NCBI RefSeq assembly: GCF_003024195.1
Contig: NZ_KZ679063.1
Span: 21,591-85,590 of the forward strand
Origin: Streptomyces dioscori
Lineage (GTDB): Bacteria; Actinomycetota; Actinomycetes; Streptomycetales; Streptomycetaceae
Length of the DNA stretch: 64,000 nucleotides
Reading direction: 5' to 3'
The notes below the pieces were generated by a model. That model was not told where the DNA came from and did no database searches. It was given only the letters and a program-made list of their open reading frames with translations. Positions 43,825 to 52,006 of the stretch are shown in pieces (position 1 is the stretch's first letter; each line of letters opens with the position of its first letter). Both the position numbers and the translations under genes were made by a program.

Positions 43825-44407
43825 GGAACTGCTCGCCCGGCTGCAGGCCGCCGACCCCGCATCGGCCTCGGTGGCTCCTCCACCCGATCCCCACCGGCTG
43901 ATGGAGGCCACCATGACCGTCGACACCGACATGCGAACCGTGCAGGCGTCCCCCCACCGGCCTCGCCGCCGTCTGGCCCTCGTGGCAGCGGCGGTGCTCG
44001 CGGTGGCCGGCGGCATCGCCTGGGGCACGATGGACTCCTCCGACGACACCCCGTCCGCGCTTGTCCTCAAGGCCGCTGGAGAGAGCGGCGAAGCCAAGTG
44101 TGCGGGGCCCACCGTCGACAGTCTGCGCGACCGGGCGACAGAGCAGACGGCAGCCTTCGAGGGCACGGTGGCTTCTGTCAGCGGCAATCAGGTCACCTTC
44201 AAGGTCGACCACTGGTACACCGACGGGGATGCCTCCACCGTCCGGGTCACGAACATCGAACACTGGGAGGACGGCGTCGTCTTCCGAGCGGGTGACCACG
44301 GATTCATCGTCGCCCACAACGGTTCCATCGGCTTTTGCGACAACGCGTTCTGGACCGATCCCTCCCTCCGCGGCCTCTTCCACCGGGCATTCGAACGCAG
44401 GGGCTGA
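43814..44407 (+). CDS. Anti-sigma-factor-like membrane protein
   Basis: 197 residues; its start overlaps the end of the broken sigma gene. The N-terminal about 50 residues (NDEELLARLQAADPASASVA) resemble the cytoplasmic part of proteins encoded after ECF sigma genes. One membrane helix lies at about 57-78 (RRLALVAAAVLAVAGGIAWG), then an extracytoplasmic domain with two cysteines (SGEAKCAGP, IGFCDNAFW). With its sigma partner destroyed, its regulatory role is probably lost. Confidence 0.65.
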   Translation: MNDEELLARLQAADPASASVAPPPDPHRLMEATMTVDTDMRTVQASPHRPRRRLALVAAAVLAVAGGIAWGTMDSSDDTPSALVLKAAGESGEAKCAGPTVDSLRDRATEQTAAFEGTVASVSGNQVTFKVDHWYTDGDASTVRVTNIEHWEDGVVFRAGDHGFIVAHNGSIGFCDNAFWTDPSLRGLFHRAFERRG

Positions 44408-44461
44408 CAGAGCCTCGCCGACCTCGCCCACCCGGCGTGAAACGACCGGTGCACCTGAGCG

Positions 44462-44866
44462 CTAGGCCTTGCTCCAGCCTTCTACGCTGCGATACAGGTC
44501 CAGCAGGTCCACCACGAAGAGGAGGGTCGAGCCCGCCGGGATCAATGGTGACGGCGACTGATTGCCGTAGCCGAGACGCGGGGGAACGATGATCTCGCGT
44601 CGACCGCCGACCTTCATCCCCTTCACACCTCGGTCCCAGCCCTTGATGACCCTGCCACTGCCCAGGGCGAACTTGAACGGCTGGCCCCGGTCCCAGGAGG
44701 CATCGAACTCCTTCCCGGACCCGAAGGTCACCCCGACGTAGTGGACCCTGACCACCATGCCCGACTTCACCTCGGCCCCGTCCCCGACGACCAGGTCACG
44801 GATGGTCAACTCGGTAGGCGCTTCACCCTCCGGAACGTCTACCTGGGGCTTCGTCAGTTCACTCAT
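44462..44866 (-). CDS. FKBP-type peptidyl-prolyl cis-trans isomerase
   Basis: 134 residues from the ATG at 44866, preceded by GAGGG. A single FKBP domain with the expected active-site pieces: VRVHYVGVTFGSGKEFDASW, FALGSGRVIKGWDRGVKGMK and RREIIVPPRLGYG, ending LLFVVDLLDL. No signal peptide, so it should fold cytoplasmic proteins. An in-frame ATG 23 codons upstream would add an unconserved leader. Confidence 0.93.
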   Translation of the reverse strand: MSELTKPQVDVPEGEAPTELTIRDLVVGDGAEVKSGMVVRVHYVGVTFGSGKEFDASWDRGQPFKFALGSGRVIKGWDRGVKGMKVGGRREIIVPPRLGYGNQSPSPLIPAGSTLLFVVDLLDLYRSVEGWSKA

Positions 44867-45150
44867 CGCACCCTCATCGCTCGCTGTTGAATGTCCCTGC
44901 TTCGGTATCCTCCTGCGCAGGTCGTCGGAGGCCATGTGGCCAGAGACTACTGGGCAGTTGCCCCGCCACCGGAACCAAGGTGCCTGCCGGTCGACGGCCC
45001 CACCCGTCCCGACGCTGCAGTGCCCGACCGGGACGGTGCCGCGACGGCCGTCATGGCCAACGCGCGGCTGGACACCGAATCCGGCCGGACGGGGTCCCGT
45101 GGTGCCGGACGGTCAGGAGCCCCTGCTCGCGAGGCGGGCGCGGCGGCAGC

Positions 45151-45786
45151 TCACAAGGGTAGTTCGACGCTGATCACATTGCGGAGCATGCTCCGGAGGT
45201 GCTCCGGCATGTCGATGGTGTCCGGGCTGAGCAGCCATTGGACCTGGAGGCCGTCGATCAGGGCGATGAGGTTCACCGCCAGTTCGGACGGGGCCACGTG
45301 GGAGTGCAGCAGATCGCGGTCGGCGAGATCCTCGATGGCCCGGGTCATCTGGCTGCGTGCCCGCTCGTAGCGGGCGGTGAAGTACGGACGAGCCGGGTGG
45401 TCCGTGGTGGTCGCTTCGCTGGACAGGACCGCGAAGAGGCTCACGACGAGGGGGTTCGCCTGGTTGTGGGCGACCAGGCGGATCATGCTGGCGAAGTACT
45501 CCAGTCCGTCGGTGGGGTCGCCGTCGGTACGGAAGAAGTGCTGGTCGTCCTGGAGTTCACGTTCTTCCAGGACGGCTTCGAGCAAGGACTCCTTCGTCGG
45601 GAAGTGGTGCAGGAGCCCGGCCCTGGAGACACCGCATGCCGCGGCGAGCTGGACCGTGCTGGCGTGGCGGTAGCCGACCTGCCCGAACGCGGTGAGCGCG
45701 GCCTCGATGATCTGCGCCCGCCGCCGCTCGCCCTTGGGGTAGTTGCGTGAGCTCGCCGGCCGCGTTGCCGCTTCAGCCTTAGTCAT
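45151..45786 (-). CDS. TetR-family regulator of the sugar operon
   Basis: 211 residues. Helix-turn-helix: RRAQIIEAALTAFGQVGYRH then CGVSRAGLLHHFPTKESLLE. Divergent from the four-gene sugar/cyclitol operon, with repeated TGTAGGTAT motifs between. No ribosome site precedes the ATG; a TAGCAT box ends 8 bases upstream, so the mRNA may be leaderless. Likely local repressor. Confidence 0.88.
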   Translation of the reverse strand: MTKAEAATRPASSRNYPKGERRRAQIIEAALTAFGQVGYRHASTVQLAAACGVSRAGLLHHFPTKESLLEAVLEERELQDDQHFFRTDGDPTDGLEYFASMIRLVAHNQANPLVVSLFAVLSSEATTTDHPARPYFTARYERARSQMTRAIEDLADRDLLHSHVAPSELAVNLIALIDGLQVQWLLSPDTIDMPEHLRSMLRNVISVELPL

Positions 45787-45822
45787 ACGGGAATGCTATC
45801 CACCGTAGAAAACCAGCAGGAC

Positions 45823-45870
45823 TGTAGGTATCGTCCCTCCCGTCACAGATACCGACATGGGTGTAGGTAT
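45823..45870. promoter_or_regulatory. Repeated GTAGGTAT/GATACC operator motifs
   Basis: TGTAGGTAT occurs at 45823-45831 and 45862-45870, with an inverted GATACC between them, so GGTATC and GATACC face each other in two overlapping arrangements. They lie between the TetR gene and the sugar operon and are the likely TetR sites. Confidence 0.55.
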
Positions 45871-45939
45871 TCATGCTGCGCCTCGCTCCTGTCCGGACGT
45901 ATCCGTGGCCCGGCCGTCGAACCCGAGAGGAAACCGCAC

Positions 45940-46746
45940 ATGCCCACGCCACAGCTGTCGCTCCAGCTCTACTCCGTCCGCCATGCCCTGGAAGCCGACC
46001 AGGACGCCACCCTTGCCAGAATCGCCGGGCTCGGGCTGAGCCAGGTGGAGGTGTTCGGCTTCGTACGCCGCGCCGAGGAACTGTCCGGGGCGCTGCGCCG
46101 CCACGGGCTGGCGGCCCGCACCGGGCACGCCGAACTGCTGTCCACACAGCGCCCCGACGGCGCCGACGTCCCGTCGCTCGACGACACCTTCGCCGCCGCC
46201 AAGCGGCTCGGCCTCGAACTGGTCATCGACCCGTTCGTCCCCGCGGCCCGGTGGACCGACGAGAAGGAGATCGCCCGAACAGCCGCGCTCCTGAACGAAG
46301 CGGCGGACCGCGCGGCGGAGCACGGGCTGCGCGTGGGCTACCACAACCACTCCCAGGAGTTCGTCCACACCGTCGACGGCTCCAGCGCCTTCGAGTACTT
46401 CGTGAGTCTCCTCGACCCCGGCGTGGACCTGGAGATAGACCTGTACTGGGCCTCCGCGGGCGGCAAGGACGTGGTCGGTCTGCTGGAACGCCTGGGCGCA
46501 CGGGTGAAGGCCCTGCATGTGAAGGACGGCGCGATCATCGACGACCCGTTCTTCTCCGGGGTGCCGCTGGACCCCGCCGACACCGGGCAGGTCGCCCCCG
46601 GTCAGGGACAGGTGCCGCTCGACGAGGCGCTGGCCGCCGCCGCGCACGCCGAGTTCGCCATCATCGAGTTCGACCACTACGACGGTGACATCTTCGAGGG
46701 CATCGAGTCCGCCGTCCGCTACCTGGCCGCGAGGGGCATCGCCTGA
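45940..46746 (+). CDS. Sugar phosphate isomerase/epimerase-like TIM barrel
   Basis: 268 residues of the xylose-isomerase-like/AP endonuclease 2 barrel, related to IolE/IolI and hydroxypyruvate isomerase. Metal and active-site regions: RVGYHNHSQEF, LEIDLYWASAGGKD, VKALHVKDGA and AIIEFDHYDGD. Start follows GAGAGGAAA. First gene of a four-gene operon whose stop overlaps the next start by one base (TGATG). It probably epimerises or dehydrates a keto-sugar or inosose. Confidence 0.87.
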   Translation: MPTPQLSLQLYSVRHALEADQDATLARIAGLGLSQVEVFGFVRRAEELSGALRRHGLAARTGHAELLSTQRPDGADVPSLDDTFAAAKRLGLELVIDPFVPAARWTDEKEIARTAALLNEAADRAAEHGLRVGYHNHSQEFVHTVDGSSAFEYFVSLLDPGVDLEIDLYWASAGGKDVVGLLERLGARVKALHVKDGAIIDDPFFSGVPLDPADTGQVAPGQGQVPLDEALAAAAHAEFAIIEFDHYDGDIFEGIESAVRYLAARGIA

Positions 46747-47864
46747 TGACGACACGTACTCCGGTCGGTGTCGGTCTCATCGGTGCCGGCAACATCAGCG
46801 ACCAGTACCTGACCAACCTCACGGCGTTTCCCGATGTACGGGTGCTGGCCGTCGGCGACCTCGACACCGCACGGGCCCGGGGCCAGGCGCAGAAGTACGG
46901 GGTGGAGCTGTGGGGAGCGCCGGAGCTCGTCCTGGCGCATCCCGACGTCGACATCGTCGTCAACCTGACCATCCCGGCCGTCCACGCGGAGGTCAGTTCG
47001 GCGATCATCGCCGCGGGCAAGCACGTCTGGTCGGAGAAGCCCATCGCGATCGACCGGCTCAGCGCCCGGTCCCTCCTCGACACGGCCTCCGCCGCAGGTC
47101 TTCGCGTGGGCATCGCACCCGACACCGTCCTCGGCCCCGGTCTGCAGACCGCCCGCAGGGCCATCGCCCGCGGCGACATAGGCACTCCGCTGTCCGCGTA
47201 CACCGTCATGCAGTACGCGGGCCCGGACCTGTGGCACCCCGACCCCGAGTTCCTCTTCGCCAAGGGCGCGGGCCCCCTCTTCGACATGGGCCCCTACTAC
47301 CTCACGGCCCTGGTCAGCCTGTTCGGCTCCATCAGCCGGGTCTCCGCCGTAGGCTCGACCGGCCGTCCCACCCGAACCATCCGCGCCGGCGCCAGAGCCG
47401 GCACGGACTTCACCGTCGGCGTCCCCACCCACATCGCCGCCATCGCCCGGTTCGACTCCGGCGCGGTCAGCCAGAGCACGTTCAGCTTCGACTCCCCCCT
47501 CACCCGCACCGGCGTCGTCGAGATCACCGGAACCGAGGGCACTCTCGTCGTGCCCGACCCGAACACGTTCGCCGGCGACGTGCGGATCACCCGCGTCCCC
47601 CGGCCGGGCAGTGAGCCGGTGTGGGAGACCGTCCCGCCCGTCGGAGTCGCATCGGGCCGCGGCCTGGGAGTGCTGGACATGGCACGCGCCATCCGCGCCG
47701 GGCAACCGCACATCGCCACAGGAGAACTCGGCTACCACGTGCTCGACGCCCTCATGGCCATCGACGAAGCAGCCGCCTCCGGCGAGACCGCCCACGTCAC
47801 CAGCGGGATCGGCGACCTCCCGCTCGTACCCGAGGACCGAGACCCCTACGGAGCCACGCTGTGA
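46746..47864 (+). CDS. Gfo/Idh/MocA-family dehydrogenase (first)
   Basis: 372 residues. NAD(P)-binding motif VGLIGAGNISDQYL, then the EKP motif (HVWSEKPIAIDR) and a catalytic-region FDMGPYYLTAL. Family members oxidise hydroxyls of sugars, sugar acids or inositols to ketones. Coupled to the genes on both sides by 1- and 4-base overlaps. Confidence 0.92.
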   Translation: MTTRTPVGVGLIGAGNISDQYLTNLTAFPDVRVLAVGDLDTARARGQAQKYGVELWGAPELVLAHPDVDIVVNLTIPAVHAEVSSAIIAAGKHVWSEKPIAIDRLSARSLLDTASAAGLRVGIAPDTVLGPGLQTARRAIARGDIGTPLSAYTVMQYAGPDLWHPDPEFLFAKGAGPLFDMGPYYLTALVSLFGSISRVSAVGSTGRPTRTIRAGARAGTDFTVGVPTHIAAIARFDSGAVSQSTFSFDSPLTRTGVVEITGTEGTLVVPDPNTFAGDVRITRVPRPGSEPVWETVPPVGVASGRGLGVLDMARAIRAGQPHIATGELGYHVLDALMAIDEAAASGETAHVTSGIGDLPLVPEDRDPYGATL

Positions 47865-48964
47865 CCCCACCCATCCGCGCCGGATTCATCGGCGGCGGCT
47901 TCATGGCCACGGTGCACACCCGCGCCGGCCGGGCCGCACGCGGGCGTCTCACCGCCCTGGCCAGCTCCACCCCCGAGCGGGCCAAGCAGGCCGCACACGA
48001 CCTCGACGTCGAACGACACGAGCCGGACGCCCACGCCCTGGCCACCGCACGCGACCTGGACGTCGTCCACGTCTGCAGTCCCAACCACCTGCACGCCGAA
48101 CACGCCCTGGCCGCGCTCCACGCGGGCACCCATGTCATCTGCGAGAAACCCCTGGCCACCACGGCCGCGCAGGCGGCACGCCTCGTGCACGCGGCACACG
48201 CGGCCGACCGCGTCGCCGCCGTGCCCTTCGTCTACCGCTACCACCCGATGGCCCGCCAGGCCCGGGCACTGGTGGCAGGCGGCGAACTGGGGACCGTCCT
48301 CACCCTCGACGCCTCCTACCTCCAGGACTGGATGCTGCAGGCGAGCGACGACAACTGGCGGGCGCGGGAGGAAGCGGGAGGGCCCTCCCGGGCCTTCGCC
48401 GACATCGGCTCCCACCTGTGCGACCTGATCGAGTTCGTCACCGGACAGCGCATCCACCGCCTCACCGCCCGCACACGCACCGTCTTCACGAGCCGGGGCG
48501 ATCATCCGGTGACCAACGAGGACATCGCCGCGCTCATCGTGGAACTCGGCGACGGCGCCCTGGGCACCCTGCTCATCAGTCAGCTCGCGCCCGGCCGCAA
48601 GAACAGTCTCACGCTGGAACTGCACGGCACCCGGCAGAGCGTGCGCTTCGAGCAGGAGCGCCCCGAAGAGCTGTGGATCGGCAGGCCGAACGGATCGCAG
48701 ACCGTGCTGCGCGATCCGCGGACCGCGGCCCCCGACTCCGCCCGCATGTCCCCGCTGCCGGCCGGTCACCCCCTGGGCTACCAGGACGCGTTCACCGCCT
48801 TCGTCACCGACGTCTACAGCGCCATCCGCGGTCACGTCCCCGCGGGGATGCCCACGTTCGCCGACGGACTGCGCGCGGTCCGTCTCACCGAAGCCGTCCT
48901 GGCATCCGCCCGCGACAACGGGGCCTGGATCGACACCGCGCCCGACACCGAGGAGCGAGTATGA
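47861..48964 (+). CDS. Gfo/Idh/MocA-family dehydrogenase (second)
   Basis: 367 residues from GTG 47861, overlapping the previous stop (GTGA). Signature pieces: RAGFIGGGFMATVHTRAG, HVICEKPLATTAAQ and AFADIGSHLCDLIEFVTG. Clearly diverged from the first dehydrogenase, so the two probably act on different positions or opposite directions, for example oxidation then reduction around an epimerase step. Confidence 0.92.
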   Translation: MTPPIRAGFIGGGFMATVHTRAGRAARGRLTALASSTPERAKQAAHDLDVERHEPDAHALATARDLDVVHVCSPNHLHAEHALAALHAGTHVICEKPLATTAAQAARLVHAAHAADRVAAVPFVYRYHPMARQARALVAGGELGTVLTLDASYLQDWMLQASDDNWRAREEAGGPSRAFADIGSHLCDLIEFVTGQRIHRLTARTRTVFTSRGDHPVTNEDIAALIVELGDGALGTLLISQLAPGRKNSLTLELHGTRQSVRFEQERPEELWIGRPNGSQTVLRDPRTAAPDSARMSPLPAGHPLGYQDAFTAFVTDVYSAIRGHVPAGMPTFADGLRAVRLTEAVLASARDNGAWIDTAPDTEERV

Positions 48965-49974
48965 CCGCACCCACGCATCCCGTCACCCTGTTCACCGGCC
49001 AGTGGGCCGACCTTCCCTTCGAGGAAGTCGCCGAACTGGCCGCCTCCTGGGGCTACGACGGCCTGGAGATCGCCGCGTCCGGAGACCACCTGGACCTGCG
49101 GCGCGCCGACGAGGACGACGCATACCTGACCTCGCGGCTGGAGGTCCTCGACCGTCACGGCCTGAAGGCGTACGCGATCTCCAACCATCTGGCCGGGCAG
49201 GCGGTGTGCGACGCCCCCATCGACTTCCGCCACCAGGCGATCCTGCGGCCGTACGTCTGGGGCGACGGCGACGCCGAAGGAGTGCGGCAGCGGGCCGCAG
49301 AGGACATGAAGCGCTCCGCCCGCGTGGCCCGCAAGCTGGGCATCGACACGGTGGTCGGCTTCACCGGCTCATCGATCTGGCCGTACGTCGCCATGTTCCC
49401 GCCGGTCCCCGCCTCCGTCATCGACGCCGGGTACGAGGATTTCGCGGCCCGCTGGAATCCCGTCCTCGACGTTTTCGACAGCGAGGGCGTCCGGTTCGCC
49501 CACGAGGTCCACCCCGGTGAGATCGCCTACGACTACTGGACGAGCGTGCGCACCCTGGAAGCCATCGGGCACCGCCCGGCGTTCGGTTTCAACTGGGACC
49601 CCAGCCACATGATGTGGCAGAACATCGACCCCGTCGGATTCATCACCGACTTCAAGGACCGCATCTACCACGTCGACTGCAAGGACACCCGGCTGCGCCC
49701 GCGCAACGGCAGGGCCGGTGTGCTCGGGTCGCACCAGCCGTGGGGCGACCCGCGCCGGGGCTGGGACTTCGTGTCCACCGGGCACGGAGACGTCCCGTGG
49801 GAGGACGCGTTCCGGGCGCTGGAGGCGATCGGCTACAGCGGTCCCATCTCCGTGGAGTGGGAGGACGCCGGTATGGACCGACTGCACGGTGCCGCCGAAG
49901 CCGTCGGCTTCGTACGCTCCCTGCTGTGGCCGAAACCGCAGGCGTCGTTCGACGCCGCCTTCAGTAACCAGTAG
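48961..49974 (+). CDS. Sugar phosphate isomerase/epimerase-like TIM barrel (second)
   Basis: 337 residues; start overlaps the previous stop (ATGA). Barrel metal motifs include RFAHEVHPGEIAYDYW, FGFNWDPSHMMWQ, IYHVDCKDTRLR and ISVEWEDAGMD. It is longer than the first isomerase of the operon and resembles enzymes found with Gfo/Idh/MocA dehydrogenases in 3-keto-sugar and cyclitol degradation. Last gene before a strong terminator. Confidence 0.9.
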   Translation: MTAPTHPVTLFTGQWADLPFEEVAELAASWGYDGLEIAASGDHLDLRRADEDDAYLTSRLEVLDRHGLKAYAISNHLAGQAVCDAPIDFRHQAILRPYVWGDGDAEGVRQRAAEDMKRSARVARKLGIDTVVGFTGSSIWPYVAMFPPVPASVIDAGYEDFAARWNPVLDVFDSEGVRFAHEVHPGEIAYDYWTSVRTLEAIGHRPAFGFNWDPSHMMWQNIDPVGFITDFKDRIYHVDCKDTRLRPRNGRAGVLGSHQPWGDPRRGWDFVSTGHGDVPWEDAFRALEAIGYSGPISVEWEDAGMDRLHGAAEAVGFVRSLLWPKPQASFDAAFSNQ

Positions 49975-50001
49975 GCGTCGCGCTTCAGTATTCCTGGGGC
50001 T

Positions 50002-50054
50002 GGCGCAGCTTTCAGCGCCCGAGTTCTTGTGCATCGGGCGCTGAAAGCTGCGCC
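50002..50054. terminator. Perfect 21-bp hairpin terminator
   Basis: Positions 50002-50022 and 50034-50054 are exact reverse complements with an 11-base loop. It lies 28 bases past the sugar operon and 39 bases before the end of the convergent HxlR gene, so it can serve both strands. Confidence 0.9.
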
Positions 50055-50092
50055 CCGCTGACCCGGCACCTCCCGGTGTCGGCCTCCCCGCG

Positions 50093-50512
50093 TCAGCCGA
50101 TGTCGTGGTCGGGGTGGGTCCGGTCGTACGACTCCCGTGCGTCGGCGATATCGGCACGGTGGGCGAGGGACCAGTCGGCGAGCGCCTTGACCAGGTGCGT
50201 CAGGTCGGCTCCCGTCCCGGTCAGGCGGTAGTCGACCTGGGCCGGGACCGTCGGATAGACGGTGCGCAGTACGAGGCCGTCCCGTTCGAGCCTGCGGACG
50301 GTGAGGGTGAGCATGCGCTGGGAGATGCCCTCGACGGCGCGCTGCAGCTCCCGGAAGCGGCGCGGCCCGCCCGCGAGTTCGACGATCACGAGCACCGACC
50401 ACTTGTCGCCGATGCGGTCCAGCACATCGCGTATGCCGCAGTCGGGGTGCTCTTCGAGACCACAGGGGTCGAGAGCGGCGGGGGTGGTTACCCCGGTGTG
50501 CGTGAGTGACAT
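50093..50512 (-). CDS. HxlR-family regulator (YtfH-like)
   Basis: 139 residues. The HxlR winged helix is clear: DCGIRDVLDRIGDKWSVLVI, GPRRFRELQRAVEGISQRML and LRRLERDGL-like VRRLERDGLVLRTVYP. Two cysteines near the N-terminus (DPCGLEEHPDCG) could sense oxidants or quinones, as in related proteins. Divergent from a QorB-like reductase, the same arrangement as ytfH/ytfG in enterics. Start behind AAGAAGG. Confidence 0.9.
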   Translation of the reverse strand: MSLTHTGVTTPAALDPCGLEEHPDCGIRDVLDRIGDKWSVLVIVELAGGPRRFRELQRAVEGISQRMLTLTVRRLERDGLVLRTVYPTVPAQVDYRLTGTGADLTHLVKALADWSLAHRADIADARESYDRTHPDHDIG

Positions 50513-50593
50513 CGAACTGCCTTCTTGTGGCCGGTCAGCGTGCGATCAAGGATCAAGCGTAATGACCGACGAGAACCACGACGGAAGACTGTG

Positions 50594-51421
50594 ATGGCCA
50601 TGATCTTGGTGACGGGAACAGGCGGGAACCTCGGCTCCGCCACCCTTGCGGCGTTGCGTGCCGGCGGCGTGGCGGCGACGGGTGGCAGCCGCACGCCGGG
50701 ACCGGGGACGAGACACCTCGACTTCGACGACCGTGCGAGCCTCGACCTCGCCGGGGTGTCGACCTTGGTGCTGATCTCCGCCGGGTACGCGGAGGACGAT
50801 CAGGTCGTCGGACGGCACGCGGCGGTCCTGGACGCCGCCGTACGCGACGGTGTCGACCACGTCGTCTACACGAGCCTGACCACGGCCGGTGACCATCTCG
50901 GGTTCGCTCTGGCGCACCGGGCCACCGAGCGTCTGGTCCGGGCGAGCGGACTCCACTGGACGATCCTGCGCAACGGTCTGTACGCCGAACTCTTCGGCGG
51001 CCTGCTGACATGGGCCGGCGAGGGGGTGGATTCCCCCTTCGGGGACGGCGCCCTGGCCGCGATCGCGCGGGAGGATCTCGCCGACGCCGCGGCCGCCGTC
51101 GCGGCGAATCCGGCCGGACACCGCGGCCGGGTCCACGAGTTGGTGGGCACGCCGATCACAGCAGGTCAGGTGGCTGACAGGCTGGGGGTTCCGCATCGCA
51201 CCATCGGACTGGGGGAGTACCGGCGCAGGCTCCTCGACGAGACCCCCGGGCTGCTGCTGTTCCAGCCGCCCATGCTCGCGTCGATCGCCTCGGCCATCCG
51301 GCACGGCTTCCTGGACGCCACCGCTCCCGATCTCACCGATCTCCTCGGCCGCCCGGGCCGCGACCCGTTGGCTTCGGCGGTCACGGCTGCGGTGGCCGCG
51401 CGCCCGGAAGCCACCCTCTAG
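50594..51421 (+). CDS. NmrA-type NAD(P)H:quinone oxidoreductase (YtfG/QorB-like)
   Basis: 275 residues. Rossmann motif ILVTGTGGNLGSATLAALRA, then HVVYTSLTTA and LVRASGLHWTILRNGLYAEL, as in QorB-type quinone reductases that also sense NADPH. Start ATG at 50594 is 6 bases after GGAAG. Divergent from the HxlR gene 81 bp away, its probable repressor. Confidence 0.87.
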   Translation: MAMILVTGTGGNLGSATLAALRAGGVAATGGSRTPGPGTRHLDFDDRASLDLAGVSTLVLISAGYAEDDQVVGRHAAVLDAAVRDGVDHVVYTSLTTAGDHLGFALAHRATERLVRASGLHWTILRNGLYAELFGGLLTWAGEGVDSPFGDGALAAIAREDLADAAAAVAANPAGHRGRVHELVGTPITAGQVADRLGVPHRTIGLGEYRRRLLDETPGLLLFQPPMLASIASAIRHGFLDATAPDLTDLLGRPGRDPLASAVTAAVAARPEATL

Positions 51422-51463
51422 CGGAACTCCCTGGCTCCGAACTCGCCGCCGGGCGCCCACGGT

Positions 51464-51646
51464 TCACCGATGCGTGTGGCCGAATCCGCCGACCTCGATG
51501 TCGCCGGGCTGATCGACGGCGACGGCCGCCGCGCGAAGGATCGCCTCCGCGGGGATGCCCACCGCGGTCATGTTCGTGCGTATCTGCTCGCGAACGTGCG
51601 GGTCGGTCGGGGAGTCGGCTCGATCGGTGCGGATACACCCCGGTGA
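51464..51646 (-). pseudogene. C-terminal remnant of an SDR oxidoreductase
   Basis: About 60 codons on the minus strand (SPGCIRTDRADSPTDPHVRE, MTAVGIPAEAILRAAAVAVD, QPGDIEVGGF then stop) match the C-terminal end of classical SDRs. No Rossmann motif or start lies upstream; the next 350 bases (to 52006) hold no other convincing gene. Likely a deletion remnant. Confidence 0.55.
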
Positions 51647-52006
51647 GACGGCGCCCTGAGTTCGGTGCGGGCGGTGCGGACGGCCGCGGTGTATCCGGCG
51701 GCACCGCTGGTCTGGGTTCCTCGTGCTGTTCACGGGCACGGGCATGATCGGTTTTGGACAGGCGCTGGGACGGGGCGGTTACTGATGTGATGGTGTCGTC
51801 GGGTGTCGGCTTCGCCTGTTGCAGGGTCTTCAGCTGTGGGTCCGGTGCCCGACGGCAGTCGGGTCGGCTTCGCGGGTGCGTTACGCAACGTTCCAAAGGG
51901 GTGGGCGAGTTGGCTGTTCCTGTCCTTGATCAATTGTTGTGTCATGGGCATATTCCTCGTCATGGCGTTGGTCCGGCAGGGACTACGTGTGGTGCGGAGC
52001 AGGGGG

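Noticed and set aside
44936..45150. Possible small gene between FKBP and TetR
   Set aside because: Short overlapping frames only; no ribosome site and no conserved pattern.
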